Positions 36,366-45,963 are shown, numbered from the stretch's first letter. The stretch: DNA of 64,000 nt from Rickettsiaceae bacterium (GCA_024236375.1 JACKKP010000001.1:110001-174000), one strand, 5' to 3'. Numbers and translations are program-made. The notes: generated by a model not told the origin, from the letters alone.

Positions 36366-37182
36366 TTAATTTGAGTGTTTAATTTCTATTTTTGCATCTT
36401 TCTCTAAGGTGTCGATATATTTCATAATAGCATCATTTGCTATTTTACCTTTGAGTTCTTGTTCGATATCTTTTTTTTCTGGAATTTGGATATCACGTAT
36501 GTCATATATTTTAATTAAATGCCATCCAAAATTTGTTTTTACTGGATCCGATACTTCGTTTTTCTTCATATTGAAAGCTTTTTCTTCAAATTCAGGTACT
36601 AAACGTCCTTTGGTGATGTAACCAATACTTCCGCCTTTGACTTTTGAAGCTTCATCTTTGGAATATTTTTCTGCTAATTTTTCAAAGCTAGTACTTTTTA
36701 ATTGCTCTTTGACTTCTTTAGCTTTGCTTTCAGAATCAACTAAAATATGACTTACTTGAATTTCTTTCTGACCCTTCAGGTATTCTCTCTTTTGAAGTCT
36801 TGATATTCTGTTTCTACTGCCTTATCAGTTATTAAATCTTTAGTTTATGTTCGAATAATGTTTGTTTGTACTAAAGCATTTTTCAGCGTTTTCTAGTTGT
36901 GTTTTAAAATCTGTTGTTTAGTAAGGCCTAGGTTATCGGCTTCTTTTCTCAGCCTTCATGATAATATAGCTTTTTAATTAGTGCTTCTTGTAATTTTTAT
37001 CAAGGTCACTAAATTTTTTGCCCTTAGTTTCTGGTTGTTTATCAAGCATAGGAGCAATTAGCTCATCACTTGTCTATTCAGATACTTTACCACCAGAATA
37101 TGTCCCTTGACAATATCATCGTTATTTGCACCGACGAATTACCAATAAAGTGAGTAATAAAGAGCGATAGCTATTTTTTCAT
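36366..37182 (-). pseudogene. plp: Parvulin-like peptidyl-prolyl isomerase, broken by many frameshifts
   Basis: The last ~140 codons (36366 to about 36785) read cleanly as a parvulin domain (VSHILVDSESKAKEV, GGSIGYITKGRLVPEF, NFGWHLIKIYDIR) with a short helical C-terminus, as in SurA/PrsA-type periplasmic foldases. Upstream, recognisable fragments continue to a start at 37182 (MKK, then GANNDDIV, SDELIAPMLDKQPETKGKK, KAVETEYQDFKRE), but in changing frames with at least six single-base shifts. In Rickettsia a parvulin-like gene neighbours secA. The breaks continue into the secA 5' end, so sequence error must be considered along with decay. Confidence 0.75.
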
Positions 37183-37351
37183 AATTTTAATTCACAAAAA
37201 TGTTTAAATTATTAATATAAATGATATTGTTTCTAAAGCTCTGATACAAATGTCAAATGCATTTTTGATTTTTTAGAAAATACGTTTTGGAATTCTTTTA
37301 AAAATGCAATATCTTGTTTTGCATAAGTAATATAAAACAATGATTTATAAG

Positions 37352-37558
37352 ATGTTTTTCGATATTGACAAAAATATTTGGTACTGCAAATGATCGTAAA
37401 ATAAAAAAACTGCAAAAAGAAGTTGTACAAATTAATTTATTTGAGCCAGAATTAGCAAAATTAACTGACGAACAATTATCAAACAAAACTATAAAATTTA
37501 AAGAACATGACTCCAGGAAGGAGACACTTTAGAAGATATAGTATATGAAGCTTTTGCT
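37352..37558 (+). pseudogene. secA: 5' end of secA, out of frame with the rest
   Basis: The missing SecA N-terminus is encoded here in another frame. ATG at 37352 is followed by T5 (37355-37359); with T4 it would read MFSILTKIFGTANDR. The frame then reads through LQKEVVQINLFEPELAKL and LTDEQLSNKTIKFKE to about 37508. A second shift leads into LQEGDTLEDIVYEAFAVVRE, in frame with the main gene. So two indels separate an otherwise well-conserved SecA start from its body. Confidence 0.8.
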
Positions 37559-40081
37559 GTGGTGCGTGAAGCAGCTAAAAGAGTATCTTCTTTAAGGCAT
37601 TATGATGTGCAAATGATAGGTGGATTAATTTTGCATCGTGGCATGATTAATGAAATGAAAACAGGAGAAGGTAAAACTTTAGTATCCACTTTGCCTGCTT
37701 ACTTAAATGCATTAACTGGTAAAGGTGTGCATGTGGTAACAGTCAATGAATATCTAGTAGTAAGAGATGCGGAAGCTATGGGTAAAATATTTAGATTTTT
37801 GGGTCTTACTGTAGGCCATGTAGTTTCTGGTATGAATGATGCAGCGCGTAAAGCAGCTTATGAATGTGATATTACTTATGCAACTAATAATGAATTAGGA
37901 TTTGATTATTTGCGTGATAATATGAAGTTTACGCTTGAATCTAAATGCCAACGACCATTTAATTTTGCTATTATTGATGAGGTAGATTCAATTTTAATTG
38001 ATGAAGCAAGAACTCCCTTAATAATTTCTGGTCCTGTTGATGACAATAGTAATTTACACTCTAAAATTAACGATTTAGTTTCAAATCTTGGCAGTGATCA
38101 CTATGAAATTGATGAAAAAGCGAAATCTGTCCTTTTAACAGAAGAAGGGATCAATAAAGTAGAATCTTTACTAGTTAAATATAGTTTGATTAAAGCTGAT
38201 ACAAGTTTATATGATTTTGAAAATTTAAGTTTAGTGCATTATGTCAATCAAGCACTAAAAGCACATCTAATTTTTGCTAATAATGTCGACTACTTGGTTC
38301 AAGATAATCAGGTAATGATTATTGATGAATTTACTGGTCGTATCATGGAAGGGCGTAGATATTCAGATGGGTTACATCAAGCAATCGAAGCGAAAGAAAA
38401 AGTACCTATACAAAATGAAAATCAAACTTTAGCCTCTACAACATTTCAAAATTATTTCCGGATGTATCCAAAATTAGCGGGAATGACCGGAACAGCAATG
38501 ACTGAAGCTGGTGAATTAAAAGATATATATAATTTAGAAGTATTATCAGTACCCACTCATAAAAAGATAATCAGAGTTGATAATGATGATATAATTTATG
38601 GTACTAAAAAAGAAAAATACGAAGCGTTAATTAACCTTATAAAAAAATGTCATGATAAAGGACAACCAATGCTAGTAGGTACTGTCAGTATTGAAAAATC
38701 TGAGGAAATTTCTGCTCTGTTAAACAAACACAAAATCAAACATAATATTCTCAACGCTAAGCATCACGCACGTGAAGCACATATTATTGCACAAGCTGGA
38801 AGATATAAAGCTATTACTATTGCTACTAATATGGCGGGTCGTGGAACTGATATTATGCTAGGGGGTAATTTAGAGATGTTAATAGAAGATATTAGCTCGG
38901 AAATTTCTGAGGATGAGCGTGCATCTAAAATTAACAAAATTAAAGAAGAACTAGCTATAGAAAAACAAAAAGTAATAGAAGCTGGCGGGTTGTATGTAAT
39001 TGGTACAGAGAGACACGAAAGTCGTCGAATTGATAACCAACTTCGAGGTAGAGCAGGTCGTCAAGGAGATCCGGGGGAAAGTAAGTTTTTTTTGTCACTA
39101 GAAGATGATTTAATGAGAATTTTTGCTTCTGAAAGAATTGCAGGTGTATTACGTAGTTTAGGTCTTAAAGATGGGGAAGCAATACACCATCCAATGATTA
39201 GTAAATCCTTAGAAAAAGCACAGCAAAAAGTTGAATCTCACAATTATGAACACCGTAAAAATTTGCTCAAATTTGATAATGTAATGAATGATCAGCGGCG
39301 TGTTATATACGATCAGCGTAATGAAATTATAGCTGCTGATAATGTAGAAGAATTTATTGACAATATGGCATTAGATTTATGTAATTCTATTGTGCGTACT
39401 CATATTGCACCAGGTGCGTTGAGAGAAGATTGGCTAATTGATGAACTAATTATGGAAGTGCAAAGAATATTCGCCATTAAAGTTGAAAAAAATATGATTT
39501 TAGCTATAGAGGGTGATGAAAATGATATTATATCTAATCTATATGAAAATGTAAAAACACTATGTATGAAAAAAAGAGAAATTTACGGCGAACAAATTTT
39601 CACTTCTGCAACTAAATACATATTAATTACAACTTTAGATCAGGTATGGAAAGAACATTTACATAGTTTAGATCATTTAAAGCAAGGTATACAACTTAGA
39701 GCTTATGGCCAAAAAGACCCATTGATTGAATATAAAAGAGAAGCATTTGGCTTATTTGAGAGAATGCTTGATTACTTGAAAGAATTATATATACAAAGAG
39801 TCTGTCATTTACATATTGACCTTGAACATATCAATAAAAAAGATCTTGCACTTAGTAATATCAAACCACAGAAGATGCAAGAAAATCGCTCAAGTGAAGA
39901 ATTTTCAAAATATAATACAGGCCGCTCAATAATAACTAAAGCATCGTCAGTTACAAAGTATGTAAAAGCTGAAGATCGTAACCCATTAGAACCAGAAAGT
40001 TGGGGGAAAGTTGCACGAAATGAATTATGTCCTTGTGATTCAGGGAAGAAATATAAATATTGCCATGGAGCAGAAATATAA
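37559..40081 (+). CDS. secA: Preprotein translocase ATPase SecA (main frame)
   Basis: This 840-residue open frame covers SecA from the Q-motif region onwards. It includes Walker A MKTGEGKT, the DEAD-type IIDEVDSILIDEARTPL, the preprotein cross-linking domain, NBD2 with TNMAGRGTDIMLGG and QLRGRAGRQGDPG, the two-helix finger region and the C-terminal zinc SEC-C motif (NELCPCDSGKKYKYCHG). A normal SecA has ~60 more N-terminal residues, which lie upstream out of frame. The GTG at 37559 is only the first usable start in this frame, not a convincing one; the frame is open back to about 37511. Confidence 0.95.
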   Translation: MVREAAKRVSSLRHYDVQMIGGLILHRGMINEMKTGEGKTLVSTLPAYLNALTGKGVHVVTVNEYLVVRDAEAMGKIFRFLGLTVGHVVSGMNDAARKAAYECDITYATNNELGFDYLRDNMKFTLESKCQRPFNFAIIDEVDSILIDEARTPLIISGPVDDNSNLHSKINDLVSNLGSDHYEIDEKAKSVLLTEEGINKVESLLVKYSLIKADTSLYDFENLSLVHYVNQALKAHLIFANNVDYLVQDNQVMIIDEFTGRIMEGRRYSDGLHQAIEAKEKVPIQNENQTLASTTFQNYFRMYPKLAGMTGTAMTEAGELKDIYNLEVLSVPTHKKIIRVDNDDIIYGTKKEKYEALINLIKKCHDKGQPMLVGTVSIEKSEEISALLNKHKIKHNILNAKHHAREAHIIAQAGRYKAITIATNMAGRGTDIMLGGNLEMLIEDISSEISEDERASKINKIKEELAIEKQKVIEAGGLYVIGTERHESRRIDNQLRGRAGRQGDPGESKFFLSLEDDLMRIFASERIAGVLRSLGLKDGEAIHHPMISKSLEKAQQKVESHNYEHRKNLLKFDNVMNDQRRVIYDQRNEIIAADNVEEFIDNMALDLCNSIVRTHIAPGALREDWLIDELIMEVQRIFAIKVEKNMILAIEGDENDIISNLYENVKTLCMKKREIYGEQIFTSATKYILITTLDQVWKEHLHSLDHLKQGIQLRAYGQKDPLIEYKREAFGLFERMLDYLKELYIQRVCHLHIDLEHINKKDLALSNIKPQKMQENRSSEEFSKYNTGRSIITKASSVTKYVKAEDRNPLEPESWGKVARNELCPCDSGKKYKYCHGAEI

Positions 40082-40083
40082 AT

Positions 40084-40812
40084 ATGACAAAACCCGTTAT
40101 TGGAATAGTACTAGATTTACCACAAAATAAAGATAAATATTCTTATGCAGCCAAGCCTTGGTATGCTCTAAGAGCGTGTTATTCTGAAAGAGTAAAAGAA
40201 GCTGGGGGAGTTGCTATGATGATTCCATATGATATTCATAGCATAGAATCAATCATCCAAAATATTGATGGTTTAATAATTCCAGGTGGAGATGAAGATA
40301 TTAATCCAACTTTTTATGGACAGGAGATAATCTCTGATAAGGTAAAAGTTAACGACCTGAGAGCAAATTTTGAATTACTTCTTACTCAACATGCCTTAGA
40401 AATTAATCTTCCTCTGCTTGGTATTTGCAATGGAATGCAAATTATTAACGTGGTTCAGGGGGGCACATTGATTCAACATATCCCTGATGTTATTAAAAGT
40501 ATAATTAATCATGAGCAACCATATCCTAAAGATATCCCAACTCATTCAGTTACAATAACTCAAGGCACAATATTAGCCAGCTTAAGCGAGACATCAGAGA
40601 TTATGGTCAATTCTACACATCATCAAGCAATAGATAAAATTGGTAAAGATTTAGTTATATCTGCGCGTGCTGATGATGGTATTATTGAAGCTATAGAGTC
40701 AGTAAAACATCATTTTGTAATAGGAGTAGAGTGGCATTCAGAATATGCTAACTCTCAGTTAGATAAAAATTTATTTAGCAAATTAGTACAATTTGCTAAA
40801 AATAGAAAATAA
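40084..40812 (+). CDS. Class-I-glutamine-amidotransferase-like hydrolase (peptidase C26)
   Basis: This 242-residue protein starts at ATG 40084, 2 bp after secA; an in-frame ATG at 40060 lies inside secA. It has the nucleophile elbow LGICNGMQ with Cys115 and the catalytic His218 and Glu220 in GVEWHSEY. It belongs to the gamma-glutamyl-gamma-aminobutyrate hydrolase (PuuD) group, also seen in Rickettsia. Substrate is unknown; a gamma-glutamyl amide is likely. Confidence 0.88.
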   Translation: MTKPVIGIVLDLPQNKDKYSYAAKPWYALRACYSERVKEAGGVAMMIPYDIHSIESIIQNIDGLIIPGGDEDINPTFYGQEIISDKVKVNDLRANFELLLTQHALEINLPLLGICNGMQIINVVQGGTLIQHIPDVIKSIINHEQPYPKDIPTHSVTITQGTILASLSETSEIMVNSTHHQAIDKIGKDLVISARADDGIIEAIESVKHHFVIGVEWHSEYANSQLDKNLFSKLVQFAKNRK

Positions 40813-40826
40813 AATTGGAGGAAAAT

Positions 40827-41804
40827 ATGTATCCTATAGTCAGGTTAAGACGTAATCGCAGAACTCAGTGGTTAAGAGATATTAATGCTGAAACAAAATT
40901 ATCTATAGAAAACCTGATTTTAGCTGTGTTTGTTGTAGAAGGTCATAATATCAAACAAGAATTGAGAACTATGCCAGGAGTATTTCGTTATTCAATTGAC
41001 CAAGTAGTAGATGTTGCTATGGAAGCAAGTAGGCGTGGTATCAGGGCAATAGCTTTATTTCCAGCTATTGAGCATAATTTAAAAACGGAAAATGCTGATG
41101 AGGCATATAATCCAGATAGTTTAATATGCCGTACAATTAGGAAAATTAAAAATCTTAACATTGATATAGGAATTATATGTGATGTTGCGTTGGACCCATA
41201 TACTATTCATGGTCACGATGGAATTTTGATAGATGGTGACGTGGATAATGATAAAACAGTCGAAGCATTATCTAATCAAGCGTTAGTACTTGCAAAAGCA
41301 GGAGCAGATATTATTGCCCCTTCTGATATGATGGATGGACGTATCACAAATATAAGAGATAATTTGGACGAAGCGGGTTTTGTGAATGTAAATTTACTTG
41401 CTTATGCCGCAAAGTATAATTCTAGTTTTTATGGTCCATTTCGTGATGCAGTAGGTAGCAACAAAGATGAATATATTTGTAAAGCAACCTATCAAATGGA
41501 TATACGTAATAAAAAAGAAGCAATGAGAGAGGTAGAGCAAGATATATTAGAGGGAGCAGATATGATCCTTATCAAGCCTGCATTATCGTCACTTGATATC
41601 ATCAGTGAGGTTTCAAAAGAGTTCAATGCACACATATTTGCCTTTCAAGTAAGTGGAGAATATGCAATGATAAAATATGCAGCTCTTAATGGAGCTTTGC
41701 AATGGGAAAAAGCTATGATTGAAGCGCTGACTTGTATTAAAAGATCAGGTGCCTCAGGTATATTTACTTATGCCGCTTTGGAAATGGCTAATCTAATAAA
41801 ATAA
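40827..41804 (+). CDS. hemB: Delta-aminolevulinic acid dehydratase (porphobilinogen synthase)
   Basis: HemB condenses two 5-aminolevulinate molecules to porphobilinogen for heme. ATG 40827 follows a GGAGG Shine-Dalgarno at 40817-40821. The metal region reads CDVALDPYTIHGHDG: Asp replaces the zinc cysteines, so this is the magnesium/potassium type rather than the zinc type. The Schiff-base lysine segment ILIKPALSSLDII is present. 325 residues, complete. Confidence 0.96.
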   Translation: MYPIVRLRRNRRTQWLRDINAETKLSIENLILAVFVVEGHNIKQELRTMPGVFRYSIDQVVDVAMEASRRGIRAIALFPAIEHNLKTENADEAYNPDSLICRTIRKIKNLNIDIGIICDVALDPYTIHGHDGILIDGDVDNDKTVEALSNQALVLAKAGADIIAPSDMMDGRITNIRDNLDEAGFVNVNLLAYAAKYNSSFYGPFRDAVGSNKDEYICKATYQMDIRNKKEAMREVEQDILEGADMILIKPALSSLDIISEVSKEFNAHIFAFQVSGEYAMIKYAALNGALQWEKAMIEALTCIKRSGASGIFTYAALEMANLIK

Positions 41805-41820
41805 AAAATTAGGAGAAAAT

Positions 41821-42465
41821 ATGTATAACAAAGAATGTTTTTCTAAAAAAATACCAAGATTGGTTATTATTTGTAGTATCATAATTGCTGCAATATCCAC
41901 TTATATTCTACTGACGAATGATTTACTAACTAAACCATTAGCTGGTAAAGGCAGTACTATAGAAGACTCGGTTCTTATAGGTGGGGATTTTATCCTTACT
42001 GATCAAGATGGAGAAAAATTTAACAGTGAACAAATGCAAGATCGTATTAGTTTAATTTATTTTGGATTCACTTATTGCCCAGATATTTGTCCTACTTCTC
42101 TGCAAAAAATTAGTATGATAGTTGATAGTTTAGACAAATATAGGATAGATGTATTACCTATTTTTATCACTGTAGATCCTAAGCGTGATACACCAGAAGT
42201 TTTGAAACAATACTTATCGCATTTTAATAAGAAAATAATAGGGCTTACTGGTGACGAGACCACTATCAGAGAAGTAGCAGATTTATATAAAGTATATTAT
42301 GAGTTTGTACGTGGCCACGAGTTAGATGGAGGAACGTACATGATAGATCATACGGCTTTCATTTATCTAATGGGTAAAAACAGACAATATATCAAACATT
42401 TCTATATCACTGATACTCCAGAAAATATCATTGAATATATTAGAGTAAATCATAAATCTTTCTAA
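41821..42465 (+). CDS. SCO1/SenC cytochrome oxidase copper chaperone
   Basis: This 214-residue protein has an N-terminal membrane anchor (residues ~12-32) and a thioredoxin-like domain facing the periplasm. The copper-binding motif CPDIC has Cys86 and Cys90, with His177 in YMIDHTAF completing the site. It helps build the CuA centre of cytochrome c oxidase, fitting the aerobic metabolism of Rickettsiales. A GGAGA ribosome site precedes the start, and a stem-loop lies 6 bp after the stop. Confidence 0.93.
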   Translation: MYNKECFSKKIPRLVIICSIIIAAISTYILLTNDLLTKPLAGKGSTIEDSVLIGGDFILTDQDGEKFNSEQMQDRISLIYFGFTYCPDICPTSLQKISMIVDSLDKYRIDVLPIFITVDPKRDTPEVLKQYLSHFNKKIIGLTGDETTIREVADLYKVYYEFVRGHELDGGTYMIDHTAFIYLMGKNRQYIKHFYITDTPENIIEYIRVNHKSF

Positions 42466-42470
42466 AATAA

Positions 42471-42505
42471 AACAGTGATAGTCTCAGCCAGGGATTATCG
42501 CTGTT
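42471..42505 (+). terminator. Stem-loop after sco1
   Basis: AACAGTGATA (42471-42480) pairs with TATCGCTGTT (42496-42505), with one G-U pair, around a 15-nt loop. It sits between sco1 and the convergent LptM-like gene and may serve both. Confidence 0.55.
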
Positions 42506-42551
42506 AAATATCTTATAAACATAATCTCTCTAAAATAGAATATTTTGCCGA

Positions 42552-42701
42552 TCAGTGATGATTGATTTCAATATTATTTAACGAGTTATTAGTCTTTTGT
42601 AGCGTGGATGCATTTGGTGACACTAACGGCTTTTTTACACCACAACTAGTTGCTACAAAGCATAGTAAGATAAGCTTAATCAATTTTTTCTGGAAAAACA
42701 T
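42552..42701 (-). CDS. lptM: LptM-like small lipoprotein (49 residues)
   Basis: Read directly from the minus strand: ATG at 42699-42701, stop TGA at 42552-42554. The first 19 residues form a lipoprotein signal (FFQKKLIKLILLCFVATSC) with lipidation at Cys20. The mature protein starts CGVKKPLVSP, close to the CGxKGPLxxP hallmark of LptM (YifL), which assists disulfide maturation of the LptD LPS translocon. The remaining 20 residues are polar. The presence of lpxC fits. The KGP to KKP change and the short length leave some doubt. Confidence 0.6.
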   Translation of the reverse strand: MFFQKKLIKLILLCFVATSCGVKKPLVSPNASTLQKTNNSLNNIEINHH

Positions 42702-42757
42702 TTTTATTTGTCAAAAAATTTATATAAATTAAATGATATAATTTTTTAGATTATATA

Positions 42758-43465
42758 ATGAAAAAAATATTAGTCCATTACTGTAAAGTCATTTTAAGTA
42801 TTTCAATAATATTAGGATTGCAAACTCACGCTGAGCAAATTACAATGATTCGCCATGATAGTTACTTTCCTATAGAAATTGCTTTTTATGACCAAGATAA
42901 TCAGAAAAGATTTTTAGAAGAATATGAAGGCAATGTAATATTATTAGTTTTTTGGGCTAGTTGGTGCGGAGGTTGCGTAGATGAATTACCCAAATTAGAT
43001 AATTTACAAAAAGATTTTCGGAAACTACCTTTTAAAGTAATTGCATTGTCAGAAGATCATCATAATATAGAATTTTTGAAAAATTATTTTGCTAAAAAAG
43101 ATATAAGATATCTCGAAATATTCAAAGATCAAAATAGTGAGTTAATGACAAAATTAATAGTAGCCGGCTTACCTACTGCTTATCTTATAGATATAGACGG
43201 CAAGTTAAAAGCTGAATTTAAAGGTAATGTTAAATGGGAATTAGACGAAGTACGCAAAATTATTATTGAAGAATTTAAAGATAACATAGAATTACCAAGA
43301 AATAGTTTTAAGTATAAACAATTTGTTGAAAATCTTAAACCTACTTCAGAAGAGCAAAAACTAACTTCTGCGTCTGACCCAGTGTCCGAATCAGGGTCTT
43401 TAATAGAACAAGAAAATAAAGAAGAAAATATCAGAAAAGAAGGAGATATAAAAAATGCAAAATAA
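42758..43465 (+). CDS. TlpA-like periplasmic thioredoxin
   Basis: This 235-residue protein has an N-terminal signal or anchor (residues ~8-25) and a TlpA/ResA-type thioredoxin domain with the active site WCGGC (Cys70 and Cys73), then LPTAYLIDIDGKL. The C-terminal 50 residues are polar and acidic. It probably reduces or oxidises periplasmic thiols, for example in cytochrome maturation. It overlaps the next gene by 11 bp. Confidence 0.88.
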   Translation: MKKILVHYCKVILSISIILGLQTHAEQITMIRHDSYFPIEIAFYDQDNQKRFLEEYEGNVILLVFWASWCGGCVDELPKLDNLQKDFRKLPFKVIALSEDHHNIEFLKNYFAKKDIRYLEIFKDQNSELMTKLIVAGLPTAYLIDIDGKLKAEFKGNVKWELDEVRKIIIEEFKDNIELPRNSFKYKQFVENLKPTSEEQKLTSASDPVSESGSLIEQENKEENIRKEGDIKNAK

Positions 43466-44372
43466 GTCAAAATTTGTTGCAAGTGAGCAAATGATTTATA
43501 GAAAAAACATTAAGCGTTTAAATCAGTTATTATCAATTTTATCTTTAAATTTTTTAAAACGTCGTCCCGTAGTATCGGTAATAAAATTAGAAGGCGTAAT
43601 AGGTAAAGTTGGTTTAGGCAAAATAGGTCTAACTCTCGATTCATTAGATGAATTAATACGAAAAGCTTTTAATACTGAACGCGTAATAGCGGTGTGCTTG
43701 GTGATTAATTCTCCAGGAGGTTCACCAGTACAATCAGATTTAATTGCAACACGTATCACCAATTTATCTAGTAAGTATGATATACCAGTTTATTCTTTCG
43801 TTGAAGACATGGCTGCCTCAGGTGGTTACTGGCTTGCATGTGCAGGAGAAGAGATTTATGTTAATCGTAGCTCGTTGATTGGTAGTATAGGAGTTGTCGC
43901 ACGTGGTTTTGGGTTCGCTGAAATGATCAAAAAAATAGGTGTTGAACGCAGAGTATATACCCAAGGAGAAAATAAATCAGTATTAGATCCATTTACTCCA
44001 GAAAAGAAAAAAGATATAGAGTTAATCACAGATATTCAGAAGTATGTTCATCAACATTTTATCGATGCTGTAAAAATCAGTAGGCATAATCGTTTGACTC
44101 AAAGTGATGAAATATTATTTGACGGAACATTTTGGTCTGGGCAAACAGCTGTAGATTATGGTTTAGTTGATGGAATAGATGATTTATATTCGTTTATTAA
44201 TAAAAAATTTGGCCATCATATCAAAATAGAATATATCAAACCAAAAACATCTTGGTTACAAAAAAAGCTTAATATAAGTGTTAACTTACAAAAAATTGCT
44301 AATAATGTAGCTGACCATTTATTGACAAAGATAGAATCAAAAATAGATTATGATAAATTTGATCTGAAATAA
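43455..44372 (+). CDS. sppA: Signal peptide peptidase SppA (S49)
   Basis: This 305-residue short-form SppA has the family blocks INSPGGSPVQSD, MAASGGYWLACAG with nucleophile Ser122, and GENKSVLDPFTPEKK with general base Lys174. The 52-residue spacing equals that of the Ser147/Lys199 dyad of B. subtilis SppA. It degrades cleaved signal peptides in the membrane. Translation appears coupled to the TlpA-like gene through an 11-bp overlap. Confidence 0.93.
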   Translation: MQNKSKFVASEQMIYRKNIKRLNQLLSILSLNFLKRRPVVSVIKLEGVIGKVGLGKIGLTLDSLDELIRKAFNTERVIAVCLVINSPGGSPVQSDLIATRITNLSSKYDIPVYSFVEDMAASGGYWLACAGEEIYVNRSSLIGSIGVVARGFGFAEMIKKIGVERRVYTQGENKSVLDPFTPEKKKDIELITDIQKYVHQHFIDAVKISRHNRLTQSDEILFDGTFWSGQTAVDYGLVDGIDDLYSFINKKFGHHIKIEYIKPKTSWLQKKLNISVNLQKIANNVADHLLTKIESKIDYDKFDLK

Positions 44373-44376
44373 ATTA

Positions 44377-45810
44377 ATGAAAGAGAGAATAATCTATTGG
44401 CACAGACAAGATTTGAGATTAAAGGATAACCCAGCGCTCAATTGGGCAGCTTCTAAGGGGATTGTTATTCCTCTTTATATTAATAATTCTCAGCTATTTG
44501 ATGATATGTATATAGGGGCCGCTCAGAAGTGGTGGCTCCATCATAGTTTGTCGGCACTTCAAACAGAATATGCGCAATATAATATAAATTTAATACTACG
44601 TAGCGGTGATCCTAGAGAGATTATTGAAAAATTATTACAAGAGCTGAATATTTCAGCTATTACTTGGAATAGATGTTATGATCCTCATTCGATAGCAAGG
44701 GATATGCAACTGAAAGCGTATTTTAAGCAGCAAGCAATTGAAATAAAAACTTTCAACAGCTCTTTGCTTACAGAGCCTAGTCACATTCTAAATCAGAATA
44801 ATGAATTTTATAAAGTATTCACACCTTACTGGAAAAATTGCAAGCAAATAATTAAGCATGAAGATATAGTGCCAATGCCTAAACTTGAACCTGTTGCTTT
44901 GTCAATTGCTACAGAAAATTTAGATGATTGGGAATTGTTACCGCATAGTCCAAACTGGGCTAAAGGATTTGGTGATTACTGGCAGCCAGGAGAAAAAGGT
45001 GCCCAACAAAATATAGCCAGTTTTTTCAGTAATGGGTTATGTGGATATCATCAAAACCGTGATATTCCAAGTTGCCTAGGTACTTCCAGAATATCTCCTC
45101 ATTTAAAATTTGGCGAGATCAGTCCCAGACAAATTTGGAATAAATTATGTCAAATAGCAGAACAGAAAGGCTATACAGAAGATATAGACCGCTACTCAGC
45201 TGAACTTGGATGGCGAGAATTCTCTTATTATTTATTGTTTCATTTTCCAAATTTAATGAGTAAGTCTTTTAACCATAAATTTGCTGATTTTCCTTGGATA
45301 ACAAATGAAAAATATCTTAAAGCCTGGCAAAAGGGAATGACAGGATACCCTATGGTGGATGCTGGTATGAGAGAATTATGGCATACAGGCTGGATGCATA
45401 ATAGGGTTAGAATGATTGTTGGCTCGTTTTTGACAAAACATTTATTAATTTCATGGCAAAAAGGTGCAGAATGGTTTTTATATACTTTAGTTGATGCTGA
45501 CATAGCGAATAATAGTGCTGGTTGGCAGTGGATTAGCGGAAGTGGGGCAGATGCTGCTCCGTATTTTAGGATTTTCAATCCAGTGACGCAAGGTCAAAAA
45601 TTTGATTCTGAAGGTTCATATATTAGAAACTGGGTGCCAGAAATAGCAGGGCTACCTGATCAATATATACATTCTCCATGGGAAGCAAGTGACGAATTAT
45701 TAGAAAAATGTGGAATTAAATTAGGTGCAGATTATCCGCACCCTATTGTGAATCATAGCAAAGCGCGTGAATCCGCTTTAGCAGCTTATGGGCAAATCAA
45801 AAAATTATAA
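44377..45810 (+). CDS. phrB: Deoxyribodipyrimidine photolyase (class I CPD)
   Basis: This 477-residue flavoprotein uses blue light to split cyclobutane pyrimidine dimers. It has the N-terminal antenna domain (WHRQDLRLKDNPAL, 9-22) and the C-terminal FAD-binding domain with GTSRISPHLKFGEISPRQ, ELGWREFSYYLLFHFP, GYPMVDAGMREL and the WQWISGSGADAAPYFRIFNP block, where the conserved electron-transfer Trp and FAD contacts lie. It appears intact. It begins 4 bp after sppA. Confidence 0.96.
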   Translation: MKERIIYWHRQDLRLKDNPALNWAASKGIVIPLYINNSQLFDDMYIGAAQKWWLHHSLSALQTEYAQYNINLILRSGDPREIIEKLLQELNISAITWNRCYDPHSIARDMQLKAYFKQQAIEIKTFNSSLLTEPSHILNQNNEFYKVFTPYWKNCKQIIKHEDIVPMPKLEPVALSIATENLDDWELLPHSPNWAKGFGDYWQPGEKGAQQNIASFFSNGLCGYHQNRDIPSCLGTSRISPHLKFGEISPRQIWNKLCQIAEQKGYTEDIDRYSAELGWREFSYYLLFHFPNLMSKSFNHKFADFPWITNEKYLKAWQKGMTGYPMVDAGMRELWHTGWMHNRVRMIVGSFLTKHLLISWQKGAEWFLYTLVDADIANNSAGWQWISGSGADAAPYFRIFNPVTQGQKFDSEGSYIRNWVPEIAGLPDQYIHSPWEASDELLEKCGIKLGADYPHPIVNHSKARESALAAYGQIKKL

Positions 45811-45830
45811 TATAGTTGTGGAAATTGAGG

Positions 45831-45888
45831 TTTGAGTAGGCGTTGTTTGTTCACTTAGTATAGTGTGTTTCTATTACTCCTACTCAAA
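45831..45888 (+). terminator. Long stem-loop after phrB
   Basis: TTTGAGTAGG (45831-45840) pairs perfectly with CCTACTCAAA (45879-45888) around a 38-nt loop, 20 bp after phrB and 75 bp before the stop of the convergent gene. It may act as a terminator for either strand. Confidence 0.4.
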
Positions 45889-45963
45889 TATCAAACTAAT
45901 TTGTTATATACTAGTTTGAGAAGTGGTATTTTGTATTATTTACAATGCATGTAAGTGTTGATG

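Noticed and set aside
37559..40081. SecA as a genuinely N-terminally shortened protein starting at GTG 37559
   Set aside because: The missing ~60 residues are present upstream in a shifted frame with conserved sequence, so the frame is broken rather than shortened by evolution.
40060..40083. Upstream ATG (40060) as start of the C26 hydrolase
   Set aside because: It lies inside secA, and the family's N-terminus begins at MTKPVIGI (40084).
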